Shown here one piece after another: positions 55,486 through 63,212 of a stretch of 64,000 nt of DNA (the stretch's first letter is position 1; the number at the start of each line of letters is the position of its first letter). This DNA is from Christiangramia echinicola DSM 19838 (GTDB lineage Bacteria > Bacteroidota > Bacteroidia > Flavobacteriales > Flavobacteriaceae). The stretch spans positions 162,672-226,671 of the forward strand of contig NZ_AUHG01000016.1 in the NCBI RefSeq assembly GCF_000423065.1, written 5' to 3'. Both the position numbers and the translations under genes were made by a program. The notes beneath the pieces were generated by a model. That model searched no databases and was not told where the DNA came from. It saw nothing but the letters and a program-made list of their open reading frames with translations.

Positions 55486-56787
55486 ATGCCTAGATTTACC
55501 TTTTTAACCTTACTTTTTTCAGTTTTTTCATTTATAGGTTCATTAGCTCAAAGCAATGAAATGTTCATATTAGCCGGTTCAGTTTATGATAGTGAACAAA
55601 ATAGTATTCTTAAGAATAGAGTAATTCATGTAGAAGGAAGGAAAATTTCAAATATTGGAAACAATATTAAAATTCCCGAAAATGCTAAAATTATAGACTT
55701 AAGCGATTATACAGTTCTACCAGGATTTATTGATGCACATACACATGTTTTATTCGATCAGGAACCTCAAGATGATTTTGCCGAGCATAGCATTAGTACA
55801 TTAGTTTTAGAAAATCAAGCCTTAAGAACTTTGAGGGGATATAGAAGAGCTAAGTCTTATCTTGATGTAGGAATTACTTCAATAAAAGATCTTGGAAATT
55901 CAGGGCAATTTCTCGATGTTGCATTAAGAGATGCTATTAATGAAGGGACCATCGAGGGTCCGCGTATTTTTGCTGCAGGAAAAATCATGTCTGGTTTTGG
56001 CGGTCAAATTTATGGAGTTCAAAGTGGGTATGAAGAAATTGTAGACCTTGAATACCGCATCATAAATAGTCCCTACGACGCCGTTAATGCTGTTCGTGAA
56101 CATGTTAATCAGAAAGTTAATGTTATTAAAATTTGCGCAGATAACCTACCAAATAACACGAGGTTAACCAGGGGAGAAATGCAGAAGATTACAGAAACCG
56201 CCCACGACTATGGGTTGACAGTAACAGCTCATTCCATTAGTAATAGATCTGCCTGGGATGCAATTAAAGCAGGTGTAGATGGAATTGAACATGGTTTTTT
56301 CCTAGCCGATTCTACTCTGAAATTAATGGCAGAAAAGAATGTGTTTTTAGTTCCAACTGAAAATAGCCGAAGTTACATGGATCGTTATTATAAAATTTCA
56401 GGCAGTAATCCAGACGATTTAAAATGGATTGAAGGCTATATGTCTAATATGAAAGAAAGATTGATGAACGCTATAGAAATGGGCGTTACCATCGTGGCGG
56501 GTTCAGATAATTACACAGATATTGGTGTTTCTCGTGGAATTTCCTCTCAGGATATGTTTAGGACCTATTATGAATCTGGAATGAAACCGTTAAATATTCT
56601 TCAGTCTGCTACCTATCTTTCAGCTAAAAGTCTTAAGAAGGAGAATGAAATTGGTATTTTAATACCTGGTGCGTTTGCTGATATAATTGCAATCAAAGGA
56701 GATATTGAAAAGGACTTTATAGGATCTGTTGAAAAAGTAGTTTTCGTTATGAAAGACGGAAAAGTTTATATGGATAGTACTTTTTAA
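55486..56787 (+). CDS. Exported imidazolonepropionase-like amidohydrolase
   Basis: Start at ATG 55486 (MPRFTFLTLLFSVFSFIGSLAQ, a signal peptide). A longer frame from 55378 begins inside repeat copy A and is rejected. The 433-residue enzyme has the amidohydrolase metal motif VLPGFIDAHTHVL, a Lys in VIKICADNL, HS in VTAHSISNRSAWDAIKAGVDGIEHGFF and the Asp in IVAGSDNYTDIG, typical of the secreted imidazolonepropionase-like/prolidase-like group acting on cyclic amides or dipeptides. It runs opposite to most cassette genes and shares its interval with a small convergent gene, so its status as a cassette is unsure. Confidence 0.85.
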   Translation: MPRFTFLTLLFSVFSFIGSLAQSNEMFILAGSVYDSEQNSILKNRVIHVEGRKISNIGNNIKIPENAKIIDLSDYTVLPGFIDAHTHVLFDQEPQDDFAEHSISTLVLENQALRTLRGYRRAKSYLDVGITSIKDLGNSGQFLDVALRDAINEGTIEGPRIFAAGKIMSGFGGQIYGVQSGYEEIVDLEYRIINSPYDAVNAVREHVNQKVNVIKICADNLPNNTRLTRGEMQKITETAHDYGLTVTAHSISNRSAWDAIKAGVDGIEHGFFLADSTLKLMAEKNVFLVPTENSRSYMDRYYKISGSNPDDLKWIEGYMSNMKERLMNAIEMGVTIVAGSDNYTDIGVSRGISSQDMFRTYYESGMKPLNILQSATYLSAKSLKKENEIGILIPGAFADIIAIKGDIEKDFIGSVEKVVFVMKDGKVYMDSTF

Positions 56788-56802
56788 CTGCCTGCTTACT
56801 AT

Positions 56803-57102
56803 TTAAACTGCAAAGCTTTGATCAAGATAATCTTTTAGAAAGATCATTATCAAAATGGTTATGAATATTGAGATAGCTAGCATTTTGAACTGTTTTAATA
56901 ATTCTCTTTTTGCATTAATTCTAATTTGAGCAATTACTTTTTCTAATTGATCTTTTTCGATTTTTTCAAACAATACACCATCCATTCTTATTTTATCAAC
57001 ATAAATATTATCTCTTATATCTTCTTTAAATTTTGGTCTGTTTGAATATAATAGCGACTTATTATGTTCATGAAGACTTTTTGGACCTCTTTCAACTGGC
57101 AT
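56803..57102 (-). CDS. Small tail-anchored-like membrane protein, unknown
   Basis: I do not recognise this 99-residue protein. It is basic and helical, with one hydrophobic segment near the C terminus (about 72-90, FKMLAISIFITILIMIFLKDYL). It converges with the amidohydrolase (15 bases apart) in the A-B interval of the array. Its orientation is that of the other cassette genes. Confidence 0.55.
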   Translation of the reverse strand: MPVERGPKSLHEHNKSLLYSNRPKFKEDIRDNIYVDKIRMDGVLFEKIEKDQLEKVIAQIRINAKRELLKQFKMLAISIFITILIMIFLKDYLDQSFAV

Positions 57103-57276
57103 ATCTTTAAATAATCTATTCGTGATTGAAAATCAGAATGTTAATGTGGATTAAAGTTAAAGAATTTTTATCTAAGACGTTTGTTATCAATTTTAAATCA
57201 AAGTTCGCTAAGTCAATTTAGATTTTAAATATGCACAATCTTGAAAATTTCATTCTCATTTCATGCGTTTACCTAT

Positions 57277-57382
57277 AACTAAGATTTTCGCCCGTTGATA
57301 TAATAAGGGACACTGCCTGGCAGATTTCGTTGAATTTATTCTTTTTACTAATAGTGCCGTCAATTAGCGATGAATTGTTATT
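57277..57382 (-). repeat. attC-like site B (degenerate)
   Basis: From AAC (57277-57279) through TAAGGGACACTG, GTTGAATTTATTCTTTTTAC and AGTGCCGTCAATTAGCGATG to the GTTATT end. The order of blocks is that of the complete copies, with about 20 bases lost and many substitutions. The OsmC gene stop lies 12 bases beyond its right end. Confidence 0.6.
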
Positions 57383-57393
57383 GCCTGCAACTT

Positions 57394-57864
57394 TTAGTCA
57401 GATGTAGTTGTTGGGTTATGTTTTACTTCGAAATTACAGGAATTAGCAATAAAGCACATTTTAGCCGCTTCTGCGTGCAATTCATTAGCTTTTGATATCA
57501 TTTTTTTATCGGTAATTTTTACAGTCGGGTATAAGGTTACTTCTACAAATTTTCCGATCCCGTTTTCCATTATTTCCATAACTCCTTTTGCATTGTCAAC
57601 ATATTCTATTACCATAATTTTATTAGTTGCACATACATGTAAATACCAAAGCATATGACAAGCAGATAAAGAGGATAGAAATAAATCCTCAGGGTTATAT
57701 TTTGCGTTATCTCCTAAAAATGAAGGATCTGATGAACCATGAATTTGATCATATTTTCCTTCAGAGCTAATTTTATGATTTCTATTATATGAATTATAAT
57801 CAGAAGTTCCACTGCCTTGATTTCCGGTCCATTCTATAGTTACTTGATAATTGTGTTTATTCAT
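57394..57864 (-). CDS. OsmC-family protein (cassette gene)
   Basis: A 156-residue OsmC/Ohr-fold protein. It has VTIEWTGNQGSGTSDYNSY at the N terminus, NPEDLFLSSLSACHMLWYLHVCATN with the first reactive Cys, and AAKMCFIANSC with the second Cys near the C terminus. OsmC enzymes reduce organic hydroperoxides with these two thiols. The stop lies about 12 bases from the end of site B and the start about 30 bases from site C, a snug fit as in integron cassettes. Confidence 0.88.
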   Translation of the reverse strand: MNKHNYQVTIEWTGNQGSGTSDYNSYNRNHKISSEGKYDQIHGSSDPSFLGDNAKYNPEDLFLSSLSACHMLWYLHVCATNKIMVIEYVDNAKGVMEIMENGIGKFVEVTLYPTVKITDKKMISKANELHAEAAKMCFIANSCNFEVKHNPTTTSD

Positions 57865-57894
57865 AATTTAAATTATTAATCTAATTTTTGTTTT

Positions 57895-58008
57895 TTATGT
57901 GCTGCGCCCCGACAAGGTAGTTCAGTAAGGCTAAGCGTTGAATTGGTTATAAGTGAAATTATTACTTTTTCACTAAGGTTATCGTCTTAGGGCGATGAAT
58001 TTTGATTG
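57895..58008 (-). repeat. attC-like site C (heavily decayed)
   Basis: GCGCCCCGACAAGG, AGTAAGGCTAAGCG, TTGGTTATAAGTGAAATTAT and TTAGGGCGATGAATTTTG keep the block order of the repeat (GTCGGCTTAG, TTGGTGAATTTAATTAT, TTGGCGATGAATCGTTG) but with many changes. Edges are approximate. Confidence 0.4.
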
Positions 58009-58019
58009 AAGTTTAGTAT

Positions 58020-58152
58020 TTATTGTTTAGGATATTTTTTAAAAGCATTTATATCAATTTCATTTTCTGAGAATCGAAGATTTCGTAGATGTCTACAGTA
58101 TTTAGCTCTTTCCGATGCTGAATCATCAAAGGGATTGCTTTCTATTATGTAT
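58020..58152 (-). pseudogene. 3' fragment of a cassette gene cut by the IS3 element
   Basis: The minus strand reads 44 codons, QYIIESNPFDDSASERAKYC then RHLRNLRFSENEIDINAFKK then YPKQ and TAA (58020-58022). The frame is open into the IS left end, and its 3' end is 12 bases from site C, just as other cassette genes abut their sites. On the far side the IS ends directly next to site D, so the 5' part was lost. I do not recognise the protein. Confidence 0.7.
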
Positions 58153-58196
58153 TGTACTGAAATAGGTTGACCTTTTTTGATCTAGTTTTCGACAGT

Positions 58197-59063
58197 TTAA
58201 ATAGTCAACATTTCTAAATTTTGTTTGTTCCTTTTGTAGGAATGATAGTCTACATTTCTATTCAAATGAACAAAGTTAGGGGTGTTCAATTTGAGACTAA
58301 AATGTGGTCTTTTGTTGTTGTAAATCTCAACAGCCCTTTTGACCATCTTCTTAGCTAAGTTAGTATTTTTTATAGTACGTTTTAAATCATATTCATACTT
58401 AAGGGTTCTATTAACCCTTTCAGCTACGGCGTTCTCGTACGGATCATACTTTTCGGTCATGCTCATCAATATTCCATGTTGTTCAGCAAAGCTTGTATAT
58501 AGCGGGTTGCAATACTGAATTCCACGATCGGAATGGTGAATGAGTTTCTGATTCTTGTATTTTCTATTTTTAATGGCCATTCTAAGGGCATCGATGCAAA
58601 GTGATGTCTTCATATGGCTTGCTAATTTATACCCCATAATTTGCTTAGAATAGGCATCTGTGACCAATGCCAGGTAGCTGTGTCCGTTCTGCGTTTTGAT
58701 ATAGGTAATATCGCTTACCCAAAGTTGTTCCGGCCTGGTGGGAACTTTGTCTTTTACGAGGTTCTTGTATTTAAAGAATCGATGTTTTGAATCGGTTGTG
58801 ATATGGAATCGCTTTAATTTAGGAACGAGTAGGTTATTCATTCGCATTACACGATAGAATTTATCCCTTCCTATTTTAATACCGAGTCGGTTCATATCAG
58901 CCTTTAATTCCTGATATAGTTTAATTCCACCGGTGCGCAGACCATACTGACTCCGATACTCTTTAATAAGCCGAATGATTAGCTGTTGCTGTGCTTGCCT
59001 TTTCTGATGAGATTTTAACCGCTTATAGAAAGCTTGTTTGGAAACCCCAAAACATTGGATCAA
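58197..59063 (-). CDS. IS3-family transposase OrfB (DDE integrase domain)
   Basis: 288 codons with the HTH_21-like start (YRSQYGLRTGGIKLYQEL) and the rve DDE core: WVSDITYIKT (Asp 1), LIHHSDRGIQYCNPLY (Asp 2) and DPYENAVAERVNRTLKYEY (Glu). All three catalytic residues are present. The only start is a TTG at 59061-59063, and the frame stays open upstream to an A7G run (59091-59097 as T on the plus strand), so it is most likely made as an OrfAB fusion by -1 frameshifting, as in other IS3 elements. Probably active. Confidence 0.92.
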   Translation of the reverse strand: MIQCFGVSKQAFYKRLKSHQKRQAQQQLIIRLIKEYRSQYGLRTGGIKLYQELKADMNRLGIKIGRDKFYRVMRMNNLLVPKLKRFHITTDSKHRFFKYKNLVKDKVPTRPEQLWVSDITYIKTQNGHSYLALVTDAYSKQIMGYKLASHMKTSLCIDALRMAIKNRKYKNQKLIHHSDRGIQYCNPLYTSFAEQHGILMSMTEKYDPYENAVAERVNRTLKYEYDLKRTIKNTNLAKKMVKRAVEIYNNKRPHFSLKLNTPNFVHLNRNVDYHSYKRNKQNLEMLTI

Positions 59064-59449
59064 CCATTTTCTTTTAAACGGTTTTGCTTCTTTTTTTCGA
59101 TCTCGTCTGCTAATGTTTTGGGCAATGACTTTTTTGACATATCGACTCCGGTGATAAGTTCCATATCAGCAATAATGTCTTGTTGAAAGTCTTTTACAAA
59201 CTCCAGTTCCTCTATTTTTTCTTTGAGTTTCTTGATTTCATCTTTCTTACTCATCCTTTGTTTCTTTTGTTCTAAAGTACTGTATTTTTTCAACCAGTAA
59301 TAGATGGAAGCTCTGGAAACCTGATATTTATCGGAAGCATGATTGATAGATATCTGTGCGTTTTGAATCTGATCGATGATAACCAGCTTAAGATCGTACC
59401 CTACTTTTTTGTAGGAAGTTTTTCGACAATTTTCATTTTGTTGTTTCAT
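59060..59449 (-). CDS. IS3-family transposase OrfA (HTH protein)
   Basis: A 129-residue protein with a helix-turn-helix (about 18-65, KKVGYDLKLVIIDQIQNAQISINHASDKYQVSRASIYYWLKKYS) followed by a leucine-zipper-like coiled coil (about 70-100, DEIKKLKEKIEELEFVKDFQQDIIADMELITG). It binds the IS ends. It overlaps OrfB by four bases, and near its end the codons read a run of seven A then G, the standard slippery site for -1 frameshifting into OrfB. Confidence 0.92.
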   Translation of the reverse strand: MKQQNENCRKTSYKKVGYDLKLVIIDQIQNAQISINHASDKYQVSRASIYYWLKKYSTLEQKKQRMSKKDEIKKLKEKIEELEFVKDFQQDIIADMELITGVDMSKKSLPKTLADEIEKKKQNRLKENG

Positions 59450-59521
59450 TAGGTATAGTACTAAAAGGTTTAATTTCTAGTCAACCTATTTCAGGAAAGT
59501 ACATGTTTGAGCATTGTTTAC

Positions 59522-59647
59522 AACGGTTTCGGTTACCGCAAGTTGCGGGAGTAGGGACGCGGACTTGTCGGATTAGTTCTTTTAATAATTGGTCTCTAAA
59601 ATAAACATTTTTAGAAAACTACCCGTTATTTGCGGTGAACCGTTGTT
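59522..59647 (-). repeat. attC-like site D
   Basis: Core of 126 bases from AAC (59522) to GTT (59645-59647). Left arm CGGTTACCGCAA pairs with right arm TTGCGGTGAACCG, with one bulged G in the right arm. The middle is more divergent than in E-H. Base changes in this copy relative to E-H are matched on both arms (C.G in place of T.A in the stem). Confidence 0.85.
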
Positions 59648-59738
59648 GCTAACTGTGCCTTTGCAGAATTAAGTTCTTATGATTCTGGTTAATAGTTGAT
59701 TCTTTTTTCTAAATTCGATCAATATAAATTCTTTTTTT

Positions 59739-60236
59739 TTGAACCAATTTTTGAAATTCATTCTTGAATTAATATTGATAGTTTTCATAGTTCTATTTTT
59801 CTATGTTTTGACTATTGATCTTTTCATTTTTAATCGTTTTTTTTTACAATTCGAGTATTTATCCTGGCTTTTTTATCTACTTCCAATTTTACTCAGTTCA
59901 ATTTTTCTTGTAGGAGCTGTTTTTTTCAAGAATTTTCTATTTAAGTCAATTTCAACTGTTTTATCTAATAGCTATTTAGCCCTTTCCTTTTTTATGATTC
60001 TAGGAGTTTATTGTGAAGAAGAGAAGAATCTAGAAGCAATACATATTCTAATTGTAATTCTATTATCATTATTATTAGGTGGAATTTATTACAAAAAACT
60101 TCTTCCGGACTTACCACGACGTTATATATTCTTAGTTGGTCTAGCTTCAATTATTATTTTAGTAGATCTTTATTTTACCTTTATCAGTTATGATTTATTT
60201 TACGTGAATCTAATGACTTTTCTAGAACTTATTTAA
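59739..60236 (+). CDS. Unknown five-span membrane protein (reverse-oriented cassette gene)
   Basis: A 165-residue very hydrophobic protein with about five membrane segments (about 5-28, 38-58, 68-90, 100-118, 130-160). The start is a TTG after a T run; no ATG is available near it, so the exact start is uncertain. It lies alone between sites D and E and is on the plus strand, opposite to the other small cassette genes. I do not recognise a family. Confidence 0.6.
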   Translation: MNQFLKFILELILIVFIVLFFYVLTIDLFIFNRFFLQFEYLSWLFYLLPILLSSIFLVGAVFFKNFLFKSISTVLSNSYLALSFFMILGVYCEEEKNLEAIHILIVILLSLLLGGIYYKKLLPDLPRRYIFLVGLASIIILVDLYFTFISYDLFYVNLMTFLELI

Positions 60237-60290
60237 TCAGAGATAAGTCCGTAATTTTCTTCTAGCAGAATTTTTCTGGGCATTGTTTGC

Positions 60291-60415
60291 AACGGTCTCG
60301 GTTATCGCCAGTTGGCGGAGTAAGGGACGCGGATTTGTCGGCTTAGTGTTTTGTTGTTGGTCAAGATAATTATTTTCTTACTAACGGTGCCGCTTATTGG
60401 CGATTAACCGTTGTT
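60291..60415 (-). repeat. attC-like site E
   Basis: Core of 125 bases from AAC to GTT (60413-60415). Left arm CGGTTATCGCCA pairs with right arm TGGCGATTAACCG with one bulged T. An inner stem AGTAAG/CTTACT is also possible. Spacers between the outer AAC/GTT and the stem are five bases (left) and two (right). Confidence 0.9.
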
Positions 60416-60426
60416 GTAAACTGTAT

Positions 60427-61335
60427 TTATTTCTCTAACATCCATTGGAGTAAATCTTCTTTATCTACTATCGACCAACTATGTGGATGTCTTTCTCCAT
60501 TCGCTCGATATCCTTTGTTTTCTGTGGGAATATATTCAACTTGATCAAACTCAGCATCTTTTAGATTTTGCGAAAGTTTTTCAATAAAATTAGCGTTCAT
60601 TTGATCATAATCGGCTTTTCTATTTTCTTTCCACCATTGAATATCCGGCTCTGTGTAAAATCGAATTCGGGTATTTTCCAAATTTTTTAAATTATTAATG
60701 TTGTCTGTTTTAGAAGTGAAAACTGAATAATTTTCATATTGATCTAAATTCTTTACAGGTTCCCCAAAATTCTCGTTTAACGTCTTAATTATCCATTTTG
60801 CTTCTTGAATTGCTGGTTGAGAATAATTGCTTTTTATATTTTTTTCTGCACTGTTATATAATGCTAATAAATCTATGGGAGAATCTACAATGAAAACCCC
60901 TTCTGGTTTAATTGAATTGGAGTTTTCAATTAGAAAATCACTAATTAAGAGTGCCATATTTCCTCCACTTGAAAAACCTCCAAGAAATACCTTAGTGATT
61001 GGAAGTTCATTGGATTTGAATAATTTATTAATTGATTCTGCTAATTCTATTTTTTCATTTTCTTCTAACCATAATTTACCGCTGTAGTTTAAATATACAA
61101 CCGCTACATTCTTCTCATTAGCAAGTTCATTTATAGCAAATTCTCTTTTAATATCTTCTGCAGTTTCCGGATATCCCCCAAAAAGCACTAAAACAGCTTC
61201 TGTTGTATCTGGTTTATATAACTCGTAGAAATCTGAAGATTTATGGTTTTTAGCTATTTCGTTTTTCTGAGCAATGCTGAAATTTGAAAAAAATATCAGT
61301 GTAATAATGCAAGAAAATTTAAGCAGTTTCTTCAT
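60427..61335 (-). CDS. Exported alpha/beta-hydrolase-like esterase (cassette gene)
   Basis: Start at ATG 61335 (MKKLLKFSCIITLIFFSNFSIAQ, a signal peptide); the longer frame to 61395 is a translation of repeat F and is rejected. The 302-residue protein has VLVLFGGYPETAED, the nucleophile elbow GGFSSGGNMALL, VFIVDSPIDLL and a C-terminal ERHPHSW with the likely catalytic His. It fits an acyl esterase or dienelactone-hydrolase-like fold. The start is 15 bases from site F and the stop 11 bases from site E, so the gene fills the cassette. Confidence 0.8.
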   Translation of the reverse strand: MKKLLKFSCIITLIFFSNFSIAQKNEIAKNHKSSDFYELYKPDTTEAVLVLFGGYPETAEDIKREFAINELANEKNVAVVYLNYSGKLWLEENEKIELAESINKLFKSNELPITKVFLGGFSSGGNMALLISDFLIENSNSIKPEGVFIVDSPIDLLALYNSAEKNIKSNYSQPAIQEAKWIIKTLNENFGEPVKNLDQYENYSVFTSKTDNINNLKNLENTRIRFYTEPDIQWWKENRKADYDQMNANFIEKLSQNLKDAEFDQVEYIPTENKGYRANGERHPHSWSIVDKEDLLQWMLEK

Positions 61336-61350
61336 ATAAATATTGTTTAC

Positions 61351-61475
61351 AACGGTTTCGATTATCGCAAGTTGGCGGAGTAGGGAACGCGGCATTGTCG
61401 GCTTAGACCTGGTTTGTTGGTGAATTTAATTATTTTCTAACTAACAGTACCGGCTATTTGCGATGAATCGTTGTT
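61351..61475 (-). repeat. attC-like site F
   Basis: Core of 125 bases. Left arm CGATTATCGCAA pairs with right arm TTGCGATGAATCG with one bulged G. It is nearly identical to site H (about eight differences) and differs from E and G by paired changes in the stem. Confidence 0.9.
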
Positions 61476-62261
61476 GGCTGAAGTTATTTTCTTCACACCC
61501 ACGAAAGTTAATATTAAACCTAATATCACTAAACTCCAGTAGATGTAATTAAAATTTAAGTTATATACCCAATTATTGTAATTGGTAGCATTTACCAGAA
61601 ATATCAAGTAGTAAGCATTGATCAAAGCATGAAAAATTATCGAATACAGAATCTCTCTAGTTTTTATGAAGATTAATCCGCTTAATATTCCAAAAAAGAA
61701 GGAGGGGATCAAGTTAATAGGAGTTTCTATATGAATTAAGGCAAAGCAAAAACTTGAAATTAATAAAGAAGTGATTTTCTTATTCTTTTTTAAAAGCTTT
61801 AATATTAGAAATTTTCTAAAAAATAGTTCTTCTAAAATTGGAGCTACTAATATAACGGCTAAGAATTGGTAAATTAAGTCTGTTCGATTATTTGAATAAT
61901 TTTCATTTTGAATATCTAGAAACCCATTTTTGTAGAATTCCATTAATTTATCTATATCGAATAATGGCTGATAGATTAGTTCTAATCCTATAGACATTAT
62001 TATCAAGTATATTAGAATTGATAATTTATAATTATTTATTTTGAAGTCAACTTTCCTCGGAAATTCTACTTTCCAGAAAACTTTAAATAAAACAAAGTAG
62101 CTAATTATGAACCCAACAATTTTGCTGACACCTTTTAAATGGGAATTTGATAATGATATTGGTTGATCAAATAATTCAAATAAACCAATTACTCCAAGTT
62201 GAACTAAGAGAAAGTTGAATATCAATAGAAGGGTTAATAAAAGTGCTTTAGTTATACTCAC
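61437..62261 (-). CDS. CPBP-family intramembrane metalloprotease (cassette gene)
   Basis: A 274-residue protein with about eight membrane segments and the CPBP/Abi motifs: APILEELFFRKFLILKLL (EExxxR), CFALIHIETPINL (His in motif 2) and IIFHALINAYYLI (HxxxN). CPBP proteases process prenylated proteins in eukaryotes and mediate bacteriocin immunity or other roles in bacteria. Its last 13 codons or so lie inside site F, so the C terminus (NNDSSQIAGTVS) is encoded by the repeat. The start is 17 bases from site G. Confidence 0.88.
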   Translation of the reverse strand: MSITKALLLTLLLIFNFLLVQLGVIGLFELFDQPISLSNSHLKGVSKIVGFIISYFVLFKVFWKVEFPRKVDFKINNYKLSILIYLIIMSIGLELIYQPLFDIDKLMEFYKNGFLDIQNENYSNNRTDLIYQFLAVILVAPILEELFFRKFLILKLLKKNKKITSLLISSFCFALIHIETPINLIPSFFFGILSGLIFIKTREILYSIIFHALINAYYLIFLVNATNYNNWVYNLNFNYIYWSLVILGLILTFVGVKKITSANNDSSQIAGTVS

Positions 62262-62278
62262 TCTAAATAATTACAGCC

Positions 62279-62403
62279 AACGGTCCCGGTTATCGCCAGT
62301 TGGCGGAGTAAGGGACGCGGATTTGTCGGCTTAGTATTGGTTTGTTGGTCAAGTTAATTATTTTCTTACTAACGCTACCGTCTATTGGCGATTAACCGTT
62401 GTT
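62279..62403 (-). repeat. attC-like site G
   Basis: Core of 125 bases. Arms are CGGTTATCGCCA and TGGCGATTAACCG with one bulged T, as in E. The stop codon of the HEPN-like gene (62402-62404) falls inside its terminal GTTA. Confidence 0.9.
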
Positions 62404-63043
62404 AGCTGCTTTTATTTTTGTTAGCCTCTTCAATATATTTTCGAACTGTTTCTTCTCTTACTTTTTTCTTGTTATCGGCTAAAACTTTTACAAATTTTAT
62501 ATTGTCAGCGCCAATTAATGATTTAGAAAAATGTGGATCAGAATCAAATATTTCAAGGTAAATATCAGTTATAACCATTCTTATTATCCAAAACAACTTT
62601 TCAGTTTTTTCAAAAGTAATATCTGAATCTATATATTTTTCTTTATTCGGATCAGTATGACTATAAATTTTATCTCTCAAAATCAATACTTCTCTAATAG
62701 AATCCTCATTTTGTTTTAATTGAGTATCCCATTTTTTCAGTATTTGAGGATTCATTTTCAAATTTCTGTAATCTCCATTTTCTTGAAGTTTTGAAATAAT
62801 ATGGAAAAGATTAAAACGGTCCCTATTTTTAGATTTACTATAAATTTTCGCAAGTTCAATTACTGTTAATCTCCAAAATGAATGTTTTGTAAATTTAAAT
62901 ATTCTGGATTTCTCTACGTATTCAGATTCTATTTCTGAATTTGGTTTATGAAGGTAATATGAAATTTGAAAGCATTCATTAGCATATGTATAAATGTGCC
63001 AGACCTTTTCAATTTCCATTTTAAGTTCTTCTTTTTTACTCAA
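62402..63043 (-). CDS. HEPN/AbiU2-like protein (cassette gene)
   Basis: A 213-residue all-helical protein. The central ILRDKIYSHTDPNKE holds R123-x5-H129, the RX4-6H signature of HEPN RNases, in the LRDK.YSH context of AbiU2-like proteins. N-terminal KHSFWRLTVIELAKIYSKSKNRDRFNLFHII matches the same group. HEPN proteins often cleave RNA in abortive infection or toxin-antitoxin systems, so a defence or stress role is likely but not shown. No antitoxin is adjacent; the gene occupies its cassette alone, with the stop inside site G and the start 24 bases from site H. Confidence 0.7.
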   Translation of the reverse strand: MSKKEELKMEIEKVWHIYTYANECFQISYYLHKPNSEIESEYVEKSRIFKFTKHSFWRLTVIELAKIYSKSKNRDRFNLFHIISKLQENGDYRNLKMNPQILKKWDTQLKQNEDSIREVLILRDKIYSHTDPNKEKYIDSDITFEKTEKLFWIIRMVITDIYLEIFDSDPHFSKSLIGADNIKFVKVLADNKKKVREETVRKYIEEANKNKSS

Positions 63044-63067
63044 ATTTCTCTAAAAATAATTGCAGCT

Positions 63068-63192
63068 AACGTTCTCGATTATCGCAAGTTGGCGGAGTAG
63101 GGAACGCGGTGTTGTCGGATTAGACCTGGTTTGTTGGTGAATTTAATTATTTTCTTACTAACGGTACCGGCTATTTGCGATGAATCGTTGTT
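63068..63192 (-). repeat. attC-like site H
   Basis: Core of 125 bases. Arms CGATTATCGCAA and TTGCGATGAATCG with one bulged G, as in F. The left start is AACGTTCTCG where others have AACGGT. Confidence 0.9.
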
Positions 63193-63212
63193 GGCAACTG
63201 GCGGGTTACCAA

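Larger units (their letters stand above)
58153..59503 (-). mobile_element. IS3-family insertion sequence
   Basis: Ends carry inverted TGAAATAGGTTGAC (58158-58171 and, inverted, 59480-59493). Further out both sides have TGTACT, but the right side has four extra bases (TTCC) between the two parts, so the exact tips are uncertain. Inside are overlapping orfA and orfB with an A7G slippery run. I find no target-site duplication: flanks differ, which suggests a deletion of adjacent DNA after insertion. It sits between sites C and D. Confidence 0.85.

Noticed and set aside
61336..61395. N-terminal extension of the cassette esterase
   Set aside because: These codons are the translation of repeat F; the signal peptide starts at 61335.
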